DNA of 64,000 bases from Cellulomonas persica. GTDB lineage: Bacteria; Actinomycetota; Actinomycetes; Actinomycetales; Cellulomonadaceae. The DNA lies in NCBI RefSeq assembly GCF_007989825.1, contig NZ_BJUA01000007.1:175437-239436 (forward strand). Reading direction: 5' to 3'. The notes under the pieces were generated by a model that was given only the letters and a program-made list of their open reading frames with translations, was not told the DNA's origin and did no database searches. Numbering within the stretch: position 1 is the first letter of the stretch; each line of letters starts with the position of its first letter. Both the position numbers and the translations under genes were made by a program. Shown piece after piece: positions 8,928 through 17,284 of this stretch.

Positions 8928-9413
8928 GTGACCGACACGACTGCCGCCACGTGGCTGACGCAGGAGGCCTACGACCGCCTCACCGCCGAGCTCGAGGACC
9001 TCAAGGGCCCGCGGCGCGAGGAGATCACGCAGCGCATCGCCGCCGCGCGCGACGAGGGCGACCTCAAGGAGAACGGCGGGTACCACGCCGCGCGTGAGGA
9101 GCAGGGCAAGAACGAGGCCCGCATCCGTGAGCTCGAGGCCAAGCTCCGCAACGTGCAGATCGGCACGCCGCCCGACGACGGCGTCGTCGAGCCCGGCATG
9201 GTGGTGACCGCGCTCGTCGCGGGCGACGAGGAGGTCTTCCTCCTCGGTTCGCGCGAGATGGCCGGCACGACCGGGATCCAGGTGTTCTCCCCGACGTCCC
9301 CGCTCGGCGCCGCGATCAGCGGCACGTCCGTGGGTGACACGACGAGCTACCTGGCGCCCAACGGCCGCGAGATCGAGGTCAAGATCGTCGACGCCAAGCC
9401 CTTCCAGGGCTGA
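8928..9413 (+). CDS. greA: Transcription elongation factor GreA
   Basis: GreA enters the RNA polymerase secondary channel and stimulates cleavage of backtracked transcripts. The 161-residue protein has the coiled-coil N-terminus with the acidic tip DEGDLKENGGYHAAREEQ and the C-terminal FKBP-like domain (GDTTSYLAPNGREIEV). The GTG start follows AAGGAG by 6 bases. A 260-base spacer precedes it; TATCCT at 8747-8752 could be a -10 box, which would give a long leader. A strong hairpin follows. Confidence 0.96.
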   Translation: MTDTTAATWLTQEAYDRLTAELEDLKGPRREEITQRIAAARDEGDLKENGGYHAAREEQGKNEARIRELEAKLRNVQIGTPPDDGVVEPGMVVTALVAGDEEVFLLGSREMAGTTGIQVFSPTSPLGAAISGTSVGDTTSYLAPNGREIEVKIVDAKPFQG

Positions 9414-9460
9414 CGGGCAGGACTCCCCCGCAGCCGACGCGCTGCACCAGGCCTCCCTCA

Positions 9461-9497
9461 CGAAGGGCGCCCCGCACACCCGCGGCGGCGCCCTTCG
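9461..9497 (+). terminator. greA terminator
   Basis: A perfect 11-base stem, CGAAGGGCGCC (9461-9471) paired with 9487-9497 across a 15-base loop, lies 48 bases after the greA stop and is followed by TCAT. Confidence 0.7.
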
Positions 9498-9533
9498 TCA
9501 TCCCGGCCGGGCGCGCTGCCAGACGCTCCCCGA

Positions 9534-9601
9534 CGAGATCGGCAGTCTCGCTCGAGCTCGGCAGCCCGGATGCACGATCTCGCGCCGGAGTGCCGATCTC
9601 G
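9534..9601. repeat. Intergenic palindromic element
   Basis: CGAGATCGGCA (9534-9544) is inverted at 9591-9601. Inside lies CGAGCTCGGCAG (9553-9564), a 12-mer that recurs exactly at 49251-49262, and a GATGCACGATCTCG segment. It sits between the ends of greA and ilvA. It looks like a dispersed intergenic repeat rather than a gene. Confidence 0.45.
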
Positions 9602-9619
9602 CGGGAGGGCGGGGCGAGG

Positions 9620-10819
9620 TCAGTCCGTCAGGCGGTAGCCGGCGGTGCGCAGCGCGTGCATCACGGCGGCGCAGTGGTCGGGGCCCTTCGTCTCGACCTG
9701 GACCTCGATCGCGACCTCGTCGACCGCGAGCTCGACCTGCGTGCGCACGTGCGACACGTGCATGACGTTCGCCCCGGTGGCCGCGAGGTCGTGCAGCAGG
9801 TCCGCGAGCGCACCCGGGCGGTCGTCGATCCGCACGTGCAGCCACAGGAAGCGGCCCGCGGAGGCCAACCCGTGCCGCACGACGCGCAACAGCACCTGCG
9901 GGTCGATGTTGCCGCCGGACAGGATCGCGACGACGGGCCCGGTGAACTCGCCGGGAGCGGCCATGAGCGCCGCGACCGCCGCCGCGCCGGACGGCTCGAC
10001 GAGGAGCTTGGCGCGCTCGGCGACGAGCAGCAGCGCGCGGGACAGGTCCTCCTCGGAGACCGTGCGGACCTCGGTGCCTGCGCGTGCGAGCACGTCGAAC
10101 GGCACCTGGCCGGGCATGCCGACCGCGATGCCGTCGGCCATGGTGCGCAGCTCGGGTGCCGGCGTCGGCTGCCCGAGCGCGAGCGAGGCGGGGTACGCGG
10201 CGGCGTGCGCGGCCTGCACGCCCACCACGCGCACGTCGGGTCGCAGCTCGGCGAGCGTCGCGACGACGCCCGCGGCGAGCCCGCCGCCGCCGACGGGCAC
10301 GATCACGGTCGCGACGTCCGGGACCTGCTCGACGATCTCGAGCGCGATGGTCCCCTGCCCGGCGACGACGTCCGGGTGGTCGAACGGGTGGATGAGGACC
10401 GCACCGGTGCGCTCGGCGTACGCGCGCGCGTGCACGAGCGCCTCGTCGACGCTGCTGCCGACGAGCTCGACGTGGGCCCCGTACTCGCGGGTCGCGGCGA
10501 TCTTGGGCAGCGCCGCGTCGGTGGGCATGAAGACGACCGCGTCGAGGCCCAGCAGCCGCGCGGCGAGCGCGACGCCCTGCGCGTGGTTGCCCGCGCTCGC
10601 GGCGACCACGCCACGCGCGCGCTCGTCGTCGGACAGCCCCGCCATTCGCACGTACGCACCGCGGATCTTGAACGAGCCCGCGCGCTGCAGGTTCTCGCAC
10701 TTGAGGTGCACGGGTACGCCCGCGATCTCCGAGACCGCCCGGCTGGACTCGACCGGGGTGCGTTCCGCGACGCCCTCGAGCAGGGCCGCGGCGCGGTGGA
10801 CGTCGGCGAGCGTGATCAC
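9620..10819 (-). CDS. ilvA: Threonine ammonia-lyase (threonine dehydratase)
   Basis: The 399-residue PLP enzyme deaminates threonine to 2-oxobutanoate, the entry to isoleucine synthesis or threonine breakdown. The PLP lysine is in RAGSFKIRGA, the cofactor phosphate loop is VGGGGLAAG, and a C-terminal ACT-type domain (about residues 325-399) begins near FLWLHVRIDDRPGALADL. A short single ACT domain is typical of the smaller enzymes, some catabolic and some biosynthetic. It starts at the GTG at 10819, which overlaps the stop of the upstream membrane protein gene (GTGA). Confidence 0.93.
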   Translation of the reverse strand: MITLADVHRAAALLEGVAERTPVESSRAVSEIAGVPVHLKCENLQRAGSFKIRGAYVRMAGLSDDERARGVVAASAGNHAQGVALAARLLGLDAVVFMPTDAALPKIAATREYGAHVELVGSSVDEALVHARAYAERTGAVLIHPFDHPDVVAGQGTIALEIVEQVPDVATVIVPVGGGGLAAGVVATLAELRPDVRVVGVQAAHAAAYPASLALGQPTPAPELRTMADGIAVGMPGQVPFDVLARAGTEVRTVSEEDLSRALLLVAERAKLLVEPSGAAAVAALMAAPGEFTGPVVAILSGGNIDPQVLLRVVRHGLASAGRFLWLHVRIDDRPGALADLLHDLAATGANVMHVSHVRTQVELAVDEVAIEVQVETKGPDHCAAVMHALRTAGYRLTD

Positions 10820-12165
10820 TTCTCGCGCCCCTCGCCGGGATCGGCGTCCGGCGTGCGCGCGTCGTCGAGGTCGGTCGCGGCACCCTCCTCGGGGCCGGTC
10901 GCGGGCTCGTCGCCCAGGTCGACCGAGCCCTCGTCGGCGGACGCCAGCTCGGCCTCGGCCATCTGCGCGATCGCGCGGTCGAGGACGGGGTGCGCACGGG
11001 GTCGGACCACCACGTGGTCGTCGTGGCCGAGCTGCGGGAACTTGTCGTGACCGTGCAGGTAGAGCACCACGGTGTTGAGCACCGCGACGAGCGGGACCGC
11101 GAACAGCGCCCCGAGGATGCCGGCCATGAACGAGCCGGCGGCCACCGCGAGCAGCACCGCGACCGGGTGCAACGACACCGCGTGCCCCATGAGGAACGGC
11201 TGCAGCACGTGCCCCTCGAGCTGCTGCACGGCCAGCACGATCGCGAGCATGATGAGCGCGACCACCGGACCGTGCGTGACGAGCGCGACGAGGACCGCCA
11301 CGGAACCGGTGACGACCGCACCGACGATCGGGATGAACGACCCGAGGAACACCAGGATCGCCAGCGGCAGGGCGAGCGGAACCTGCAGGATCGCCGCTCC
11401 CACGCCGATGCCGACCGCGTCGACCGCGGCCACGAGGATCTGCGTGCGCGTGTAGGCCCCGAGCGTCACGAGCCCGCGCCGTCCCGCCTGGTGCACGTGC
11501 TCGCGGCTGCCGCGCGGCAGCAGCCCGACGACCCACGACCAGATGGTCCGCCCGTCGAGCAGGAAGAAGAACGTGCAGAACAGTGCGATCACCGCGCCCG
11601 CGAGCACGTGCCCGACGGTCACCGTCGCGTGCAGCGCCCCCGCGACGAGCGTGTCGCTGTTCGCCGAGGCGGTCTCGCGCGCCTGCTCGATCCAGCTCTC
11701 GAGGTTGTCCGTCGACAGCTGCAGCGGCCCCTCGGCGAGCCAGTCGAGCAGCTGGTCGACGCCCTGCTGCGCCTGGTCCCACAGCTCGGCGATGCCCAGC
11801 ACGACCGACCGCCCCGCGAGCACGAGCAGCCCGAGCACGACGACGACGAGCGCGACCACCGCGATGCCCGACGCCGCCGCGCGGCCGACCCGCAGCCGCC
11901 GCTGCAGCCAGGACGCGAGCGGTGCGAGGAGCACCGCGAGCAGCAGCGCGACCGCGACCGGCACGACCACGAGCTTGAGGTAGGCGACCGCCGCGACGAC
12001 GACCGTGACGCACGCCGCGATGACCAGCAGCCGCCACGACCACGCGGCCGCGCGCTGCACCGGCATGGGCACCGCATCGGTCGCGCTCGTCGACGGCGCC
12101 GACCGCGCGGGAGGAGATGCGGGAGATGCTGCGGAAGGACCGGCGGGGTGCGGAGCGCTCGTCAC
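10816..12165 (-). CDS. AI-2E family (PerM/YdiK-type) membrane protein
   Basis: The 449-residue protein has about eight membrane helices arranged as in the AI-2 exporter-like superfamily. A hydrophilic loop follows the third helix, and the conserved region [15 protein letters not shown] leads to [14 protein letters not shown]. The N-terminal 40 residues are Ser/Pro/Ala-rich and the C-terminal 60 are acidic, both probably cytoplasmic. Family members include transporters of signal molecules, ions or polyols, so the substrate is unknown. The gene is translationally coupled to ilvA, and the pair forms an operon. Confidence 0.9.
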   Translation of the reverse strand: MTSAPHPAGPSAASPASPPARSAPSTSATDAVPMPVQRAAAWSWRLLVIAACVTVVVAAVAYLKLVVVPVAVALLLAVLLAPLASWLQRRLRVGRAAASGIAVVALVVVVLGLLVLAGRSVVLGIAELWDQAQQGVDQLLDWLAEGPLQLSTDNLESWIEQARETASANSDTLVAGALHATVTVGHVLAGAVIALFCTFFFLLDGRTIWSWVVGLLPRGSREHVHQAGRRGLVTLGAYTRTQILVAAVDAVGIGVGAAILQVPLALPLAILVFLGSFIPIVGAVVTGSVAVLVALVTHGPVVALIMLAIVLAVQQLEGHVLQPFLMGHAVSLHPVAVLLAVAAGSFMAGILGALFAVPLVAVLNTVVLYLHGHDKFPQLGHDDHVVVRPRAHPVLDRAIAQMAEAELASADEGSVDLGDEPATGPEEGAATDLDDARTPDADPGEGREK

Positions 12166-12296
12166 GTCCCCAGGCTACGTTCGCCGACGGCCCGCGCGGC
12201 CAGGAACACTCCCGGGACCCCCACGGTTGAGCCACCTGCGAGGGTGCGCCCGCGCCGCACACGGCGCGCGAGGCGCGCACCCCGGAAGGAGTCCAG

Positions 12297-12950
12297 ATGA
12301 GCTGGCTGTTCGGTTCCGCGATCCGGTCGACGATGGTCGAGCCCGAGCGTGCGCTCGCCGGTCGCGACGACTACGCGTACGAGGTCCCCGCGACGCACGT
12401 GGTCCTCGGCACCCCGCTCGCCGGGCCCTGGCCGGAGGGCACCGCCACGATCGGGCTGGCGCTCGGCTGTTTCTGGGGCGCCGAGAAGGAGCTGTGGCAG
12501 ATCCCGGGCGTCGTCACCACCGCCGCGGGCTACCAGGGCGGCTTCACGCCGTTCCCCACGTACGAGGAGGTGTGCACGGGCCTGACCGGGCACACCGAGA
12601 CGGTCCTGGTCGCCTACGACCCGCAGGTCCTGTCGCACGACGAGCTGCTGCGCCACTTCTGGGAGGCGCACGACCCGACGCAGGGCTTCCGGCAGGGCAA
12701 CGACGTCGGCACGCAGTACCGCTCGGCGATCTTCACGACGACGCCCGAGCAGGCGCAGGCCGCCGCGCGCACCCGCGAGGTCTTCGCGCCGCGCCTGGCG
12801 CGCGCCGGGTACGGCGACATCACCACGGAGATCCGTCCGGCCGACGAGGCGGGACGCTTCTACTACGCCGAGGGCTACCACCAGCAGTACCTGGTCAAGA
12901 ACCCCAACGGCTACTGCCCGGTCCACTCGACGGGCGTCTCGTGCGCGTGA
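12297..12950 (+). CDS. msrA: Peptide-methionine (S)-S-oxide reductase
   Basis: MsrA repairs oxidised methionine residues. The active-site motif is [11 protein letters not shown] with the nucleophilic cysteine; [19 protein letters not shown]-type [11 protein letters not shown], and [14 protein letters not shown] with a C-terminal cysteine complete the family pattern. The 217-residue length and about 50-residue N-terminal extension are usual for actinobacterial MsrA. The ATG is 6 bases past GGAAGGAG. Confidence 0.96.
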   Translation: MSWLFGSAIRSTMVEPERALAGRDDYAYEVPATHVVLGTPLAGPWPEGTATIGLALGCFWGAEKELWQIPGVVTTAAGYQGGFTPFPTYEEVCTGLTGHTETVLVAYDPQVLSHDELLRHFWEAHDPTQGFRQGNDVGTQYRSAIFTTTPEQAQAAARTREVFAPRLARAGYGDITTEIRPADEAGRFYYAEGYHQQYLVKNPNGYCPVHSTGVSCA

Positions 12951-12964
12951 GCGTGTGACCAGCA

Positions 12965-13001
12965 GGTGGGCGGTGCCGTCTCCCCCGGGACACCGCCCAC
13001 C
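12965..13001 (+). terminator. msrA terminator
   Basis: A perfect 11-base inverted repeat (GGTGGGCGGTG at 12965-12975 with 12991-13001) starts 15 bases after the msrA stop. The rest of the spacer to 13213 has no gene; it contains the 12-base palindrome GGACTGCAGTCC at 13161-13172. Confidence 0.6.
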
Positions 13002-13213
13002 CGCGGCGCGCGCGGGGTTCCCCCTGAACCCGCGCTGCGACGAGGGCCTTCCGTCGACCGTGCGGTGCACCACGCTGTGCGCCTGGTTGGACCTCCGGTC
13101 GGCCAGGCACGACGGTACGCATCCGGACGAACGGCGTGAACCCGGCGTCCACGTGGGGTCGGACTGCAGTCCAGATCGACCCGCCCGGCCGGTCGAGCGG
13201 CCCGAGCGCAGCG

Positions 13214-13591
13214 TCAGTCCGCGGTCGGCGCGGGGACCTGCTCGTCGGCCGTGTCCCCGGGCGTGTCCGTCGCGGGCGGCGACGACGCGACCGCGTCGCT
13301 GTGCCCGAGCGGCTTGCCGGGCGCGACGACGTCCCGCACGCGGCGCTTGAGCTCGGTGATCTCGGGGAACCCGCCGTCGCGGCTGCGGTCCCACAGGACG
13401 ACCGGCGCGGGGGCGGCGTGCTCGTCGGTCGCGGAGGCCTGCGCCTCGACGACGAACACGCCGCCCGTCCCGGGACGCAGCGCGACCTCGTCCACCTCAC
13501 GGTGGAAGGTCGTCAGCAGCTCCTGGGCGTACCAGGCCGCACGCAGCAGCCAGCGGCACTGCGTGCAGTAGGTGACGGTGACGCGACTCAG
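13214..13591 (-). CDS. Rdx/SelT-SelW-like thioredoxin-fold protein
   Basis: This protein of about 125 residues opens with a strand leading to [14 protein letters not shown], the CxxC signature of Rdx (SelW/SelT/SelH) family proteins, followed by [11 protein letters not shown] and [11 protein letters not shown]. The C-terminal 35 residues are disordered and acidic. No ATG, GTG or TTG is in frame near the family start. The N-terminus implied by homologues falls on a CTG (13589-13591) that overlaps the FKBP stop as CTGA. I therefore propose a coupled CTG start, giving [10 protein letters not shown] thiol-disulfide role is likely. Confidence 0.8.
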   Translation of the reverse strand: MSRVTVTYCTQCRWLLRAAWYAQELLTTFHREVDEVALRPGTGGVFVVEAQASATDEHAAPAPVVLWDRSRDGGFPEITELKRRVRDVVAPGKPLGHSDAVASSPPATDTPGDTADEQVPAPTAD

Positions 13592-13995
13592 CGCGACGTC
13601 CCGACGATGTCGACGACGAACACGAGCGTGTCGCCGCCCTTGATGCCGGCCTGCGGCACGCCACGGTCGCCGTAGCCCAGGTGCGACGGGATCGACAGGA
13701 GCACGCGGCTGCCGACCTGCTGGCCGACGAGGCCCTCGTCCCAGCCCGCGATGACCGCGCCGACACCGATCGGGAAGGTGATCGACGAGCCGCGGTCGTA
13801 GGAGTTGTCGAACACGCCGCCCTGCCACGACTGGCCGAGGTAGTTCACCTCGATGTCGTCGCCGGCCTCGACCAGCTCGCCGGCGCCGCGGCTCAGGACG
13901 AGCACCTCGAGCTCGGCGGACGGGGTGGTGTCGGGGAAGGCGAGCGTGGGCTTCTCGCCGAACGAACCCGAGACCTCGGGCAGAGCTGCAGACAT
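13588..13995 (-). CDS. FKBP-type peptidyl-prolyl cis-trans isomerase
   Basis: The 135-residue single-domain FKBP catalyses proline isomerisation in protein folding. It shows VNYLGQSWQGGVFDNSYDRG, FPIGVGAVIAGWDEGL, IPSHLGYGDRGVP and the C-terminal strand TLVFVVDIV. It has no signal peptide, so it is cytosolic. The ATG follows a GGGAG by about 6 bases. The stop overlaps the CTG of the Rdx-type gene. Confidence 0.95.
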   Translation of the reverse strand: MSAALPEVSGSFGEKPTLAFPDTTPSAELEVLVLSRGAGELVEAGDDIEVNYLGQSWQGGVFDNSYDRGSSITFPIGVGAVIAGWDEGLVGQQVGSRVLLSIPSHLGYGDRGVPQAGIKGGDTLVFVVDIVGTSR

Positions 13996-14158
13996 CGGAG
14001 AACTCCCTCGATTGACGGCGCGGCCACGGCGAACGCGCGCGGCCCATCGTGCCGCACCTCGCCCACACACGCCGCATCCGGCCGCGGGTGGGTCGCGCAC
14101 CGGGGCCGACGCACCGCCCCGACGAGTGCCGACGCGCGTCGGCTGGCAGGGTGGGCGC

Positions 14159-15013
14159 GTGACCGAGCACGGCGTCGAGGCGTCCGCGGAGGTCGACCGG
14201 CCCGACGAGCCGGTCGGCCCGGCGGTGCTGCGCGTGCTCGCGGCGGCTCTCGTCTGCGGGTCCGCGGTGCTGCTGTTCGCGGTGCACGTGCGGCCCCTGG
14301 CGTACGTGCCGCTCGTCGTCGGCGTCGCGCTCGCGTTCGTGGTCGACCGCGTGCTGGGCCGGGACCTGCTCGTCGTCGCCGTCGGCATGTCGATCGTCTC
14401 GAGCATCCCGTTGGCCGCGGACCTGTCCGACGCCGGGATCGCGCGGTTCGCCGTGGCGCTGTCGCTCGCCGTCGTCGTCCCGTACGTGCTGTCCCACCGC
14501 GTGTTCGGCGACGACGTGATCCGCTTCCCGTGGCGGACCGGCAGGCCGTGGACCAGGTTCCAGTGGGGCTACCTCGTCGTCGTGGTGGCCGCGGGGTACC
14601 TGGTGCTGCCGTTCTACTTCCTGTCGTCCGGCGCGTACCAGAACTGGCCGACCGTGGTGGAGCCCGACGAGATCGCGCGCCTGTTCGTCGGCGTCAACGC
14701 CGTCGGGACGTGGGACGAGCTGTTCTTCATCTGCACGGTGTTCGCGCTGCTGAGACGGCACTTCCCCGTCGCGCTCGCCAACGTCCTGCAGGCCACCGTG
14801 TTCGTCTCGTTCCTGTGGGAGCTCGGGTACCGCTCGTGGGGTCCGCTGCTGACGCTGCCGTTCGCGCTCGTCCAGGGCTGGACGTTCAGCCGGACCAAGT
14901 CGCTCACGTACGTGCTCGTCGTGCACCTGCTGTTCGACGCGATCGTGTTCATGGTGCTCGTGCACGCGCACTCGCCCCACCTGTTCGACGTCTTCGTGAC
15001 CGCCCCACGCTGA
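14159..15013 (+). CDS. Polytopic membrane protein, CPBP intramembrane protease-like
   Basis: The protein has about 284 residues and eight hydrophobic segments. Motifs are reminiscent of CPBP (CAAX/bacteriocin-processing) proteases: WDELFFICTVFALLRRHFP in place of the usual Glu-Glu-x3-Arg site, then FLWELGYRSWG and VVHLLFDAIVF with the conserved His and Asp. The first motif has Asp-Glu instead of Glu-Glu, so activity is uncertain. The GTG at 14159 is preceded by GGGTGGG. It ends 10 bases before the alditol oxidase gene, suggesting one transcript. Confidence 0.7.
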   Translation: MTEHGVEASAEVDRPDEPVGPAVLRVLAAALVCGSAVLLFAVHVRPLAYVPLVVGVALAFVVDRVLGRDLLVVAVGMSIVSSIPLAADLSDAGIARFAVALSLAVVVPYVLSHRVFGDDVIRFPWRTGRPWTRFQWGYLVVVVAAGYLVLPFYFLSSGAYQNWPTVVEPDEIARLFVGVNAVGTWDELFFICTVFALLRRHFPVALANVLQATVFVSFLWELGYRSWGPLLTLPFALVQGWTFSRTKSLTYVLVVHLLFDAIVFMVLVHAHSPHLFDVFVTAPR

Positions 15014-15023
15014 GAGGACCGGC

Positions 15024-16307
15024 ATGACCCTGACGACCTGGGCCGGCAGCCACACGTTCCGCGGCGGGCCGCTCGAGCACCCGACGAGCGTCGAGGAGGT
15101 CGCGCGCGTCGTCGCAGCGGCGCGGCACGTGCGCGCGATCGGCTCCCGGCACTCCTTCCACGACCTCGCGGACGGTCCCGGCACGCTCGTCGCGCTGGAC
15201 CGGCTGCAGGTGCCGCTGGCGATCCGGGACGACGAGGGCCCCGGCACGCTCGGGGCGACGGTCACGGTCGGCGCGGGCGTGCGCTACGGCGAGCTCGCGC
15301 GTGACCTGCACGCCGCGGGCTGGGCGCTGCACACCATGGCGTCGCTGCCGCACATCGCGGTGGCCGGGACGGTCGCGACCGCGACGCACGGGTCCGGCGA
15401 CTCGGCGGTCAACCTCGCGGCCGCGGTCCGCGGGCTCGAGGTCGTCGGCGCGGGCGGCGAGGTGCGGCGGCTGGGACCGGACGACGACGAGCTCGCGGGG
15501 TCGGTCGTGGCCCTCGGCATGCTCGGCGTCGTGACGCGCGTGACGCTGGCGGTCGAGCCGACCTACGACGTGGCGCAGGAGGTGTGGCTCGACCTGCCGT
15601 GGGACATCGCGCTCGACCGGTTCGACGAGCTCATGGGCTCGGCGTACTCGGTCAGCCTGTTCACCGACTGGCGCGGCGACGCCGTGGGCCAGGTGTGGCG
15701 CAAGCACCGCGTGCTCGACGCCGCCACGTGGTCGCTTCCGGATGCGGATACCGAGCTCGCCGGCGCACGGCCCGCCCCCGGCCCGGTGCACCCCGTCCCG
15801 GGCGTCGACCCCGCCGCGTGCACGCAGCAGGGCGGCGTCCCCGGGCCGTGGCACGAGCGCCTGCCGCACTTCCGGCTCGAGTTCACGCCGTCGGCCGGGG
15901 CCGAGCTGCAGACCGAGTACCTCGTGCCGCGCGCCCGCGCGGTCGAGGCGATCACCGCGGTGCGGGGCCTGCGCGAGCAGGTCGCGGCGCTGCTGCAGAT
16001 CTCGGAGATCCGCACCGTGGCGGGCGACGACCTGTGGCTGTCGACCGCGCACGGCGGGCCGCACGTCGCGCTGCACTTCACGTGGAAGCCGTGGCGCGCC
16101 GAGGTCGAGGCGGTGCTGCCCGTGCTCGAGGACGCGCTCGCACCGTTCCAGGCGCGCCCGCACTGGGGCAAGCTCTTCGCCGACCGCGACCACCGGCTCG
16201 CCGAGCTGTACCCACGCTGGGACGACGCGCGCGCGCTCGTCGCCCGCCGCGACCCGGGCGGCGTGTTCGCCAACGACTTCGTGCGCCGGTACGGGCTGCG
16301 GGACTAG
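15024..16307 (+). CDS. xyoA: Alditol (xylitol/sorbitol) oxidase, FAD-linked
   Basis: The 427-residue flavoenzyme has a PCMH-type FAD-binding domain (VRAIGSRHSFHD, whose first histidine is the expected covalent FAD site; MASLPHIAVAGTVATATHGSG). It ends in an alditol-oxidase C-terminal domain (FTDWRGDAVGQVW, VPGPWHERLPHFRLEFTPS, ARPHWGKLF). These stretches match Streptomyces alditol oxidase closely from memory. It would oxidise xylitol, sorbitol or related polyols to sugars with release of hydrogen peroxide. The start ATG follows GAGAGGA. Its stop TAG shares CTAG with the stop of the opposite gene. Confidence 0.9.
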   Translation: MTLTTWAGSHTFRGGPLEHPTSVEEVARVVAAARHVRAIGSRHSFHDLADGPGTLVALDRLQVPLAIRDDEGPGTLGATVTVGAGVRYGELARDLHAAGWALHTMASLPHIAVAGTVATATHGSGDSAVNLAAAVRGLEVVGAGGEVRRLGPDDDELAGSVVALGMLGVVTRVTLAVEPTYDVAQEVWLDLPWDIALDRFDELMGSAYSVSLFTDWRGDAVGQVWRKHRVLDAATWSLPDADTELAGARPAPGPVHPVPGVDPAACTQQGGVPGPWHERLPHFRLEFTPSAGAELQTEYLVPRARAVEAITAVRGLREQVAALLQISEIRTVAGDDLWLSTAHGGPHVALHFTWKPWRAEVEAVLPVLEDALAPFQARPHWGKLFADRDHRLAELYPRWDDARALVARRDPGGVFANDFVRRYGLRD

Positions 16308-17260
16308 TCCCAGGTCGTCGTGCGCGCGACGAGGTCCGTGGTGCCCGTGCGGCCCAGCGGCGACCACGTGCGCACCACCGTGCCGGGGTGCAGGCGCGGG
16401 TCCGACGCGTAGAGCGCCGCGAGCGCCGCCTCCGCCGCCGTGTCGCCCGCGTCCGCGCGCACGAGCAGGTCCGCGACCTCGTCGGCCAGGGCGTCCGCCT
16501 CGTCGGGCGAGCCCACGGGGTCCTCGGGCGCGCCGTCCGCGCCGTCGCCCCACACGTCCCACAGCAGCAGCTCGTCGCCGCGGCGGTGCGCCGCCTCGAG
16601 CCGCACGTACGCCCGCACCATGTCCGGACCGCCGATGTCGACGCTCGGGTGCACGCCGAAGCGCGAGAGGTCGAGGCCGTCGCGACGGTACGCGAGCCAC
16701 GCCTGGGCGGCCGTCACGAACGGTGCGCCGACGCCCGTGCGGATGTCCCGGACGTCGAACGGCGGACCGGCGAACGGAGCTGCGCCGAACGCCGCCGGCA
16801 TCTCGGCGTCCCACAGCACCCAGCGCCGCCCGTCCCACTGCTCGACGACCACGTGGTCCGCGTGGAAGTCCGGGATGAGGTACGCCGAGAAGCCGACCCG
16901 CGACCGGGCGGGCACGCCGTGCTCGCGCAGGACCGCCACCGCCAGGAGCGTGTGGTCGCGGCAGCAGCCCCCGCCGCGCAGGTGGTCGGGCCGACCCGCG
17001 AGCTGTGGCGAGCGCGCCAGCCCGGCGTCGAGGATCCGCTCGCACCAGCGCAGGTCGACCTCGGACACGCGCTCGTCGTCGAGCACCGCCGCCTCGGCGC
17101 GGTAGTGCGCGACCAGGCCCGTGACCGCACCGTGGACGGCCTCCGGCTCGGGCGAGACCGCCGCGAGCACGTCCGCGTGCCGGCCCGGGTCCGAGAACGG
17201 GGAGTGCCCGACCCAGTCGCCGGGCTCGACTCCGCGCGACCTCGTCGTGCGTCCGTCCAT
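16304..17260 (-). CDS. Transglutaminase-like (cysteine protease fold) protein
   Basis: The 318-residue protein has a transglutaminase-core triad: cysteine in LRGGGCCRDHTLLAVAVLREHG, histidine in FHADHVVVEQW and aspartate in RRWVLWDAEMP. Such bacterial proteins are usually peptidases or amidases, not cross-linkers. It has no signal peptide, so it is cytoplasmic. The start ATG is preceded by GAGGGGG. The C-terminal part is Asp/Ala-rich. Its terminal TAG lies on the same CTAG tetramer as the stop of the facing alditol oxidase gene. Confidence 0.85.
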   Translation of the reverse strand: MDGRTTRSRGVEPGDWVGHSPFSDPGRHADVLAAVSPEPEAVHGAVTGLVAHYRAEAAVLDDERVSEVDLRWCERILDAGLARSPQLAGRPDHLRGGGCCRDHTLLAVAVLREHGVPARSRVGFSAYLIPDFHADHVVVEQWDGRRWVLWDAEMPAAFGAAPFAGPPFDVRDIRTGVGAPFVTAAQAWLAYRRDGLDLSRFGVHPSVDIGGPDMVRAYVRLEAAHRRGDELLLWDVWGDGADGAPEDPVGSPDEADALADEVADLLVRADAGDTAAEAALAALYASDPRLHPGTVVRTWSPLGRTGTTDLVARTTTWD

Positions 17261-17284
17261 GCGCGCCCCCTCGGGTACGGACCG

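Noticed and set aside
9620..12280. Very long open frame on the minus strand that runs through ilvA and beyond
   Set aside because: GC-rich DNA has few stops. The upper part is Arg/Ala-rich nonsense opposite the true AI-2E-type gene; ilvA starts at the GTG at 10819.
13161..13172. 12-base palindrome GGACTGCAGTCC between msrA and the Rdx-type gene
   Set aside because: It lies between convergent genes with no promoter context, and a 12-base dyad is expected by chance occasionally in 64 kb.
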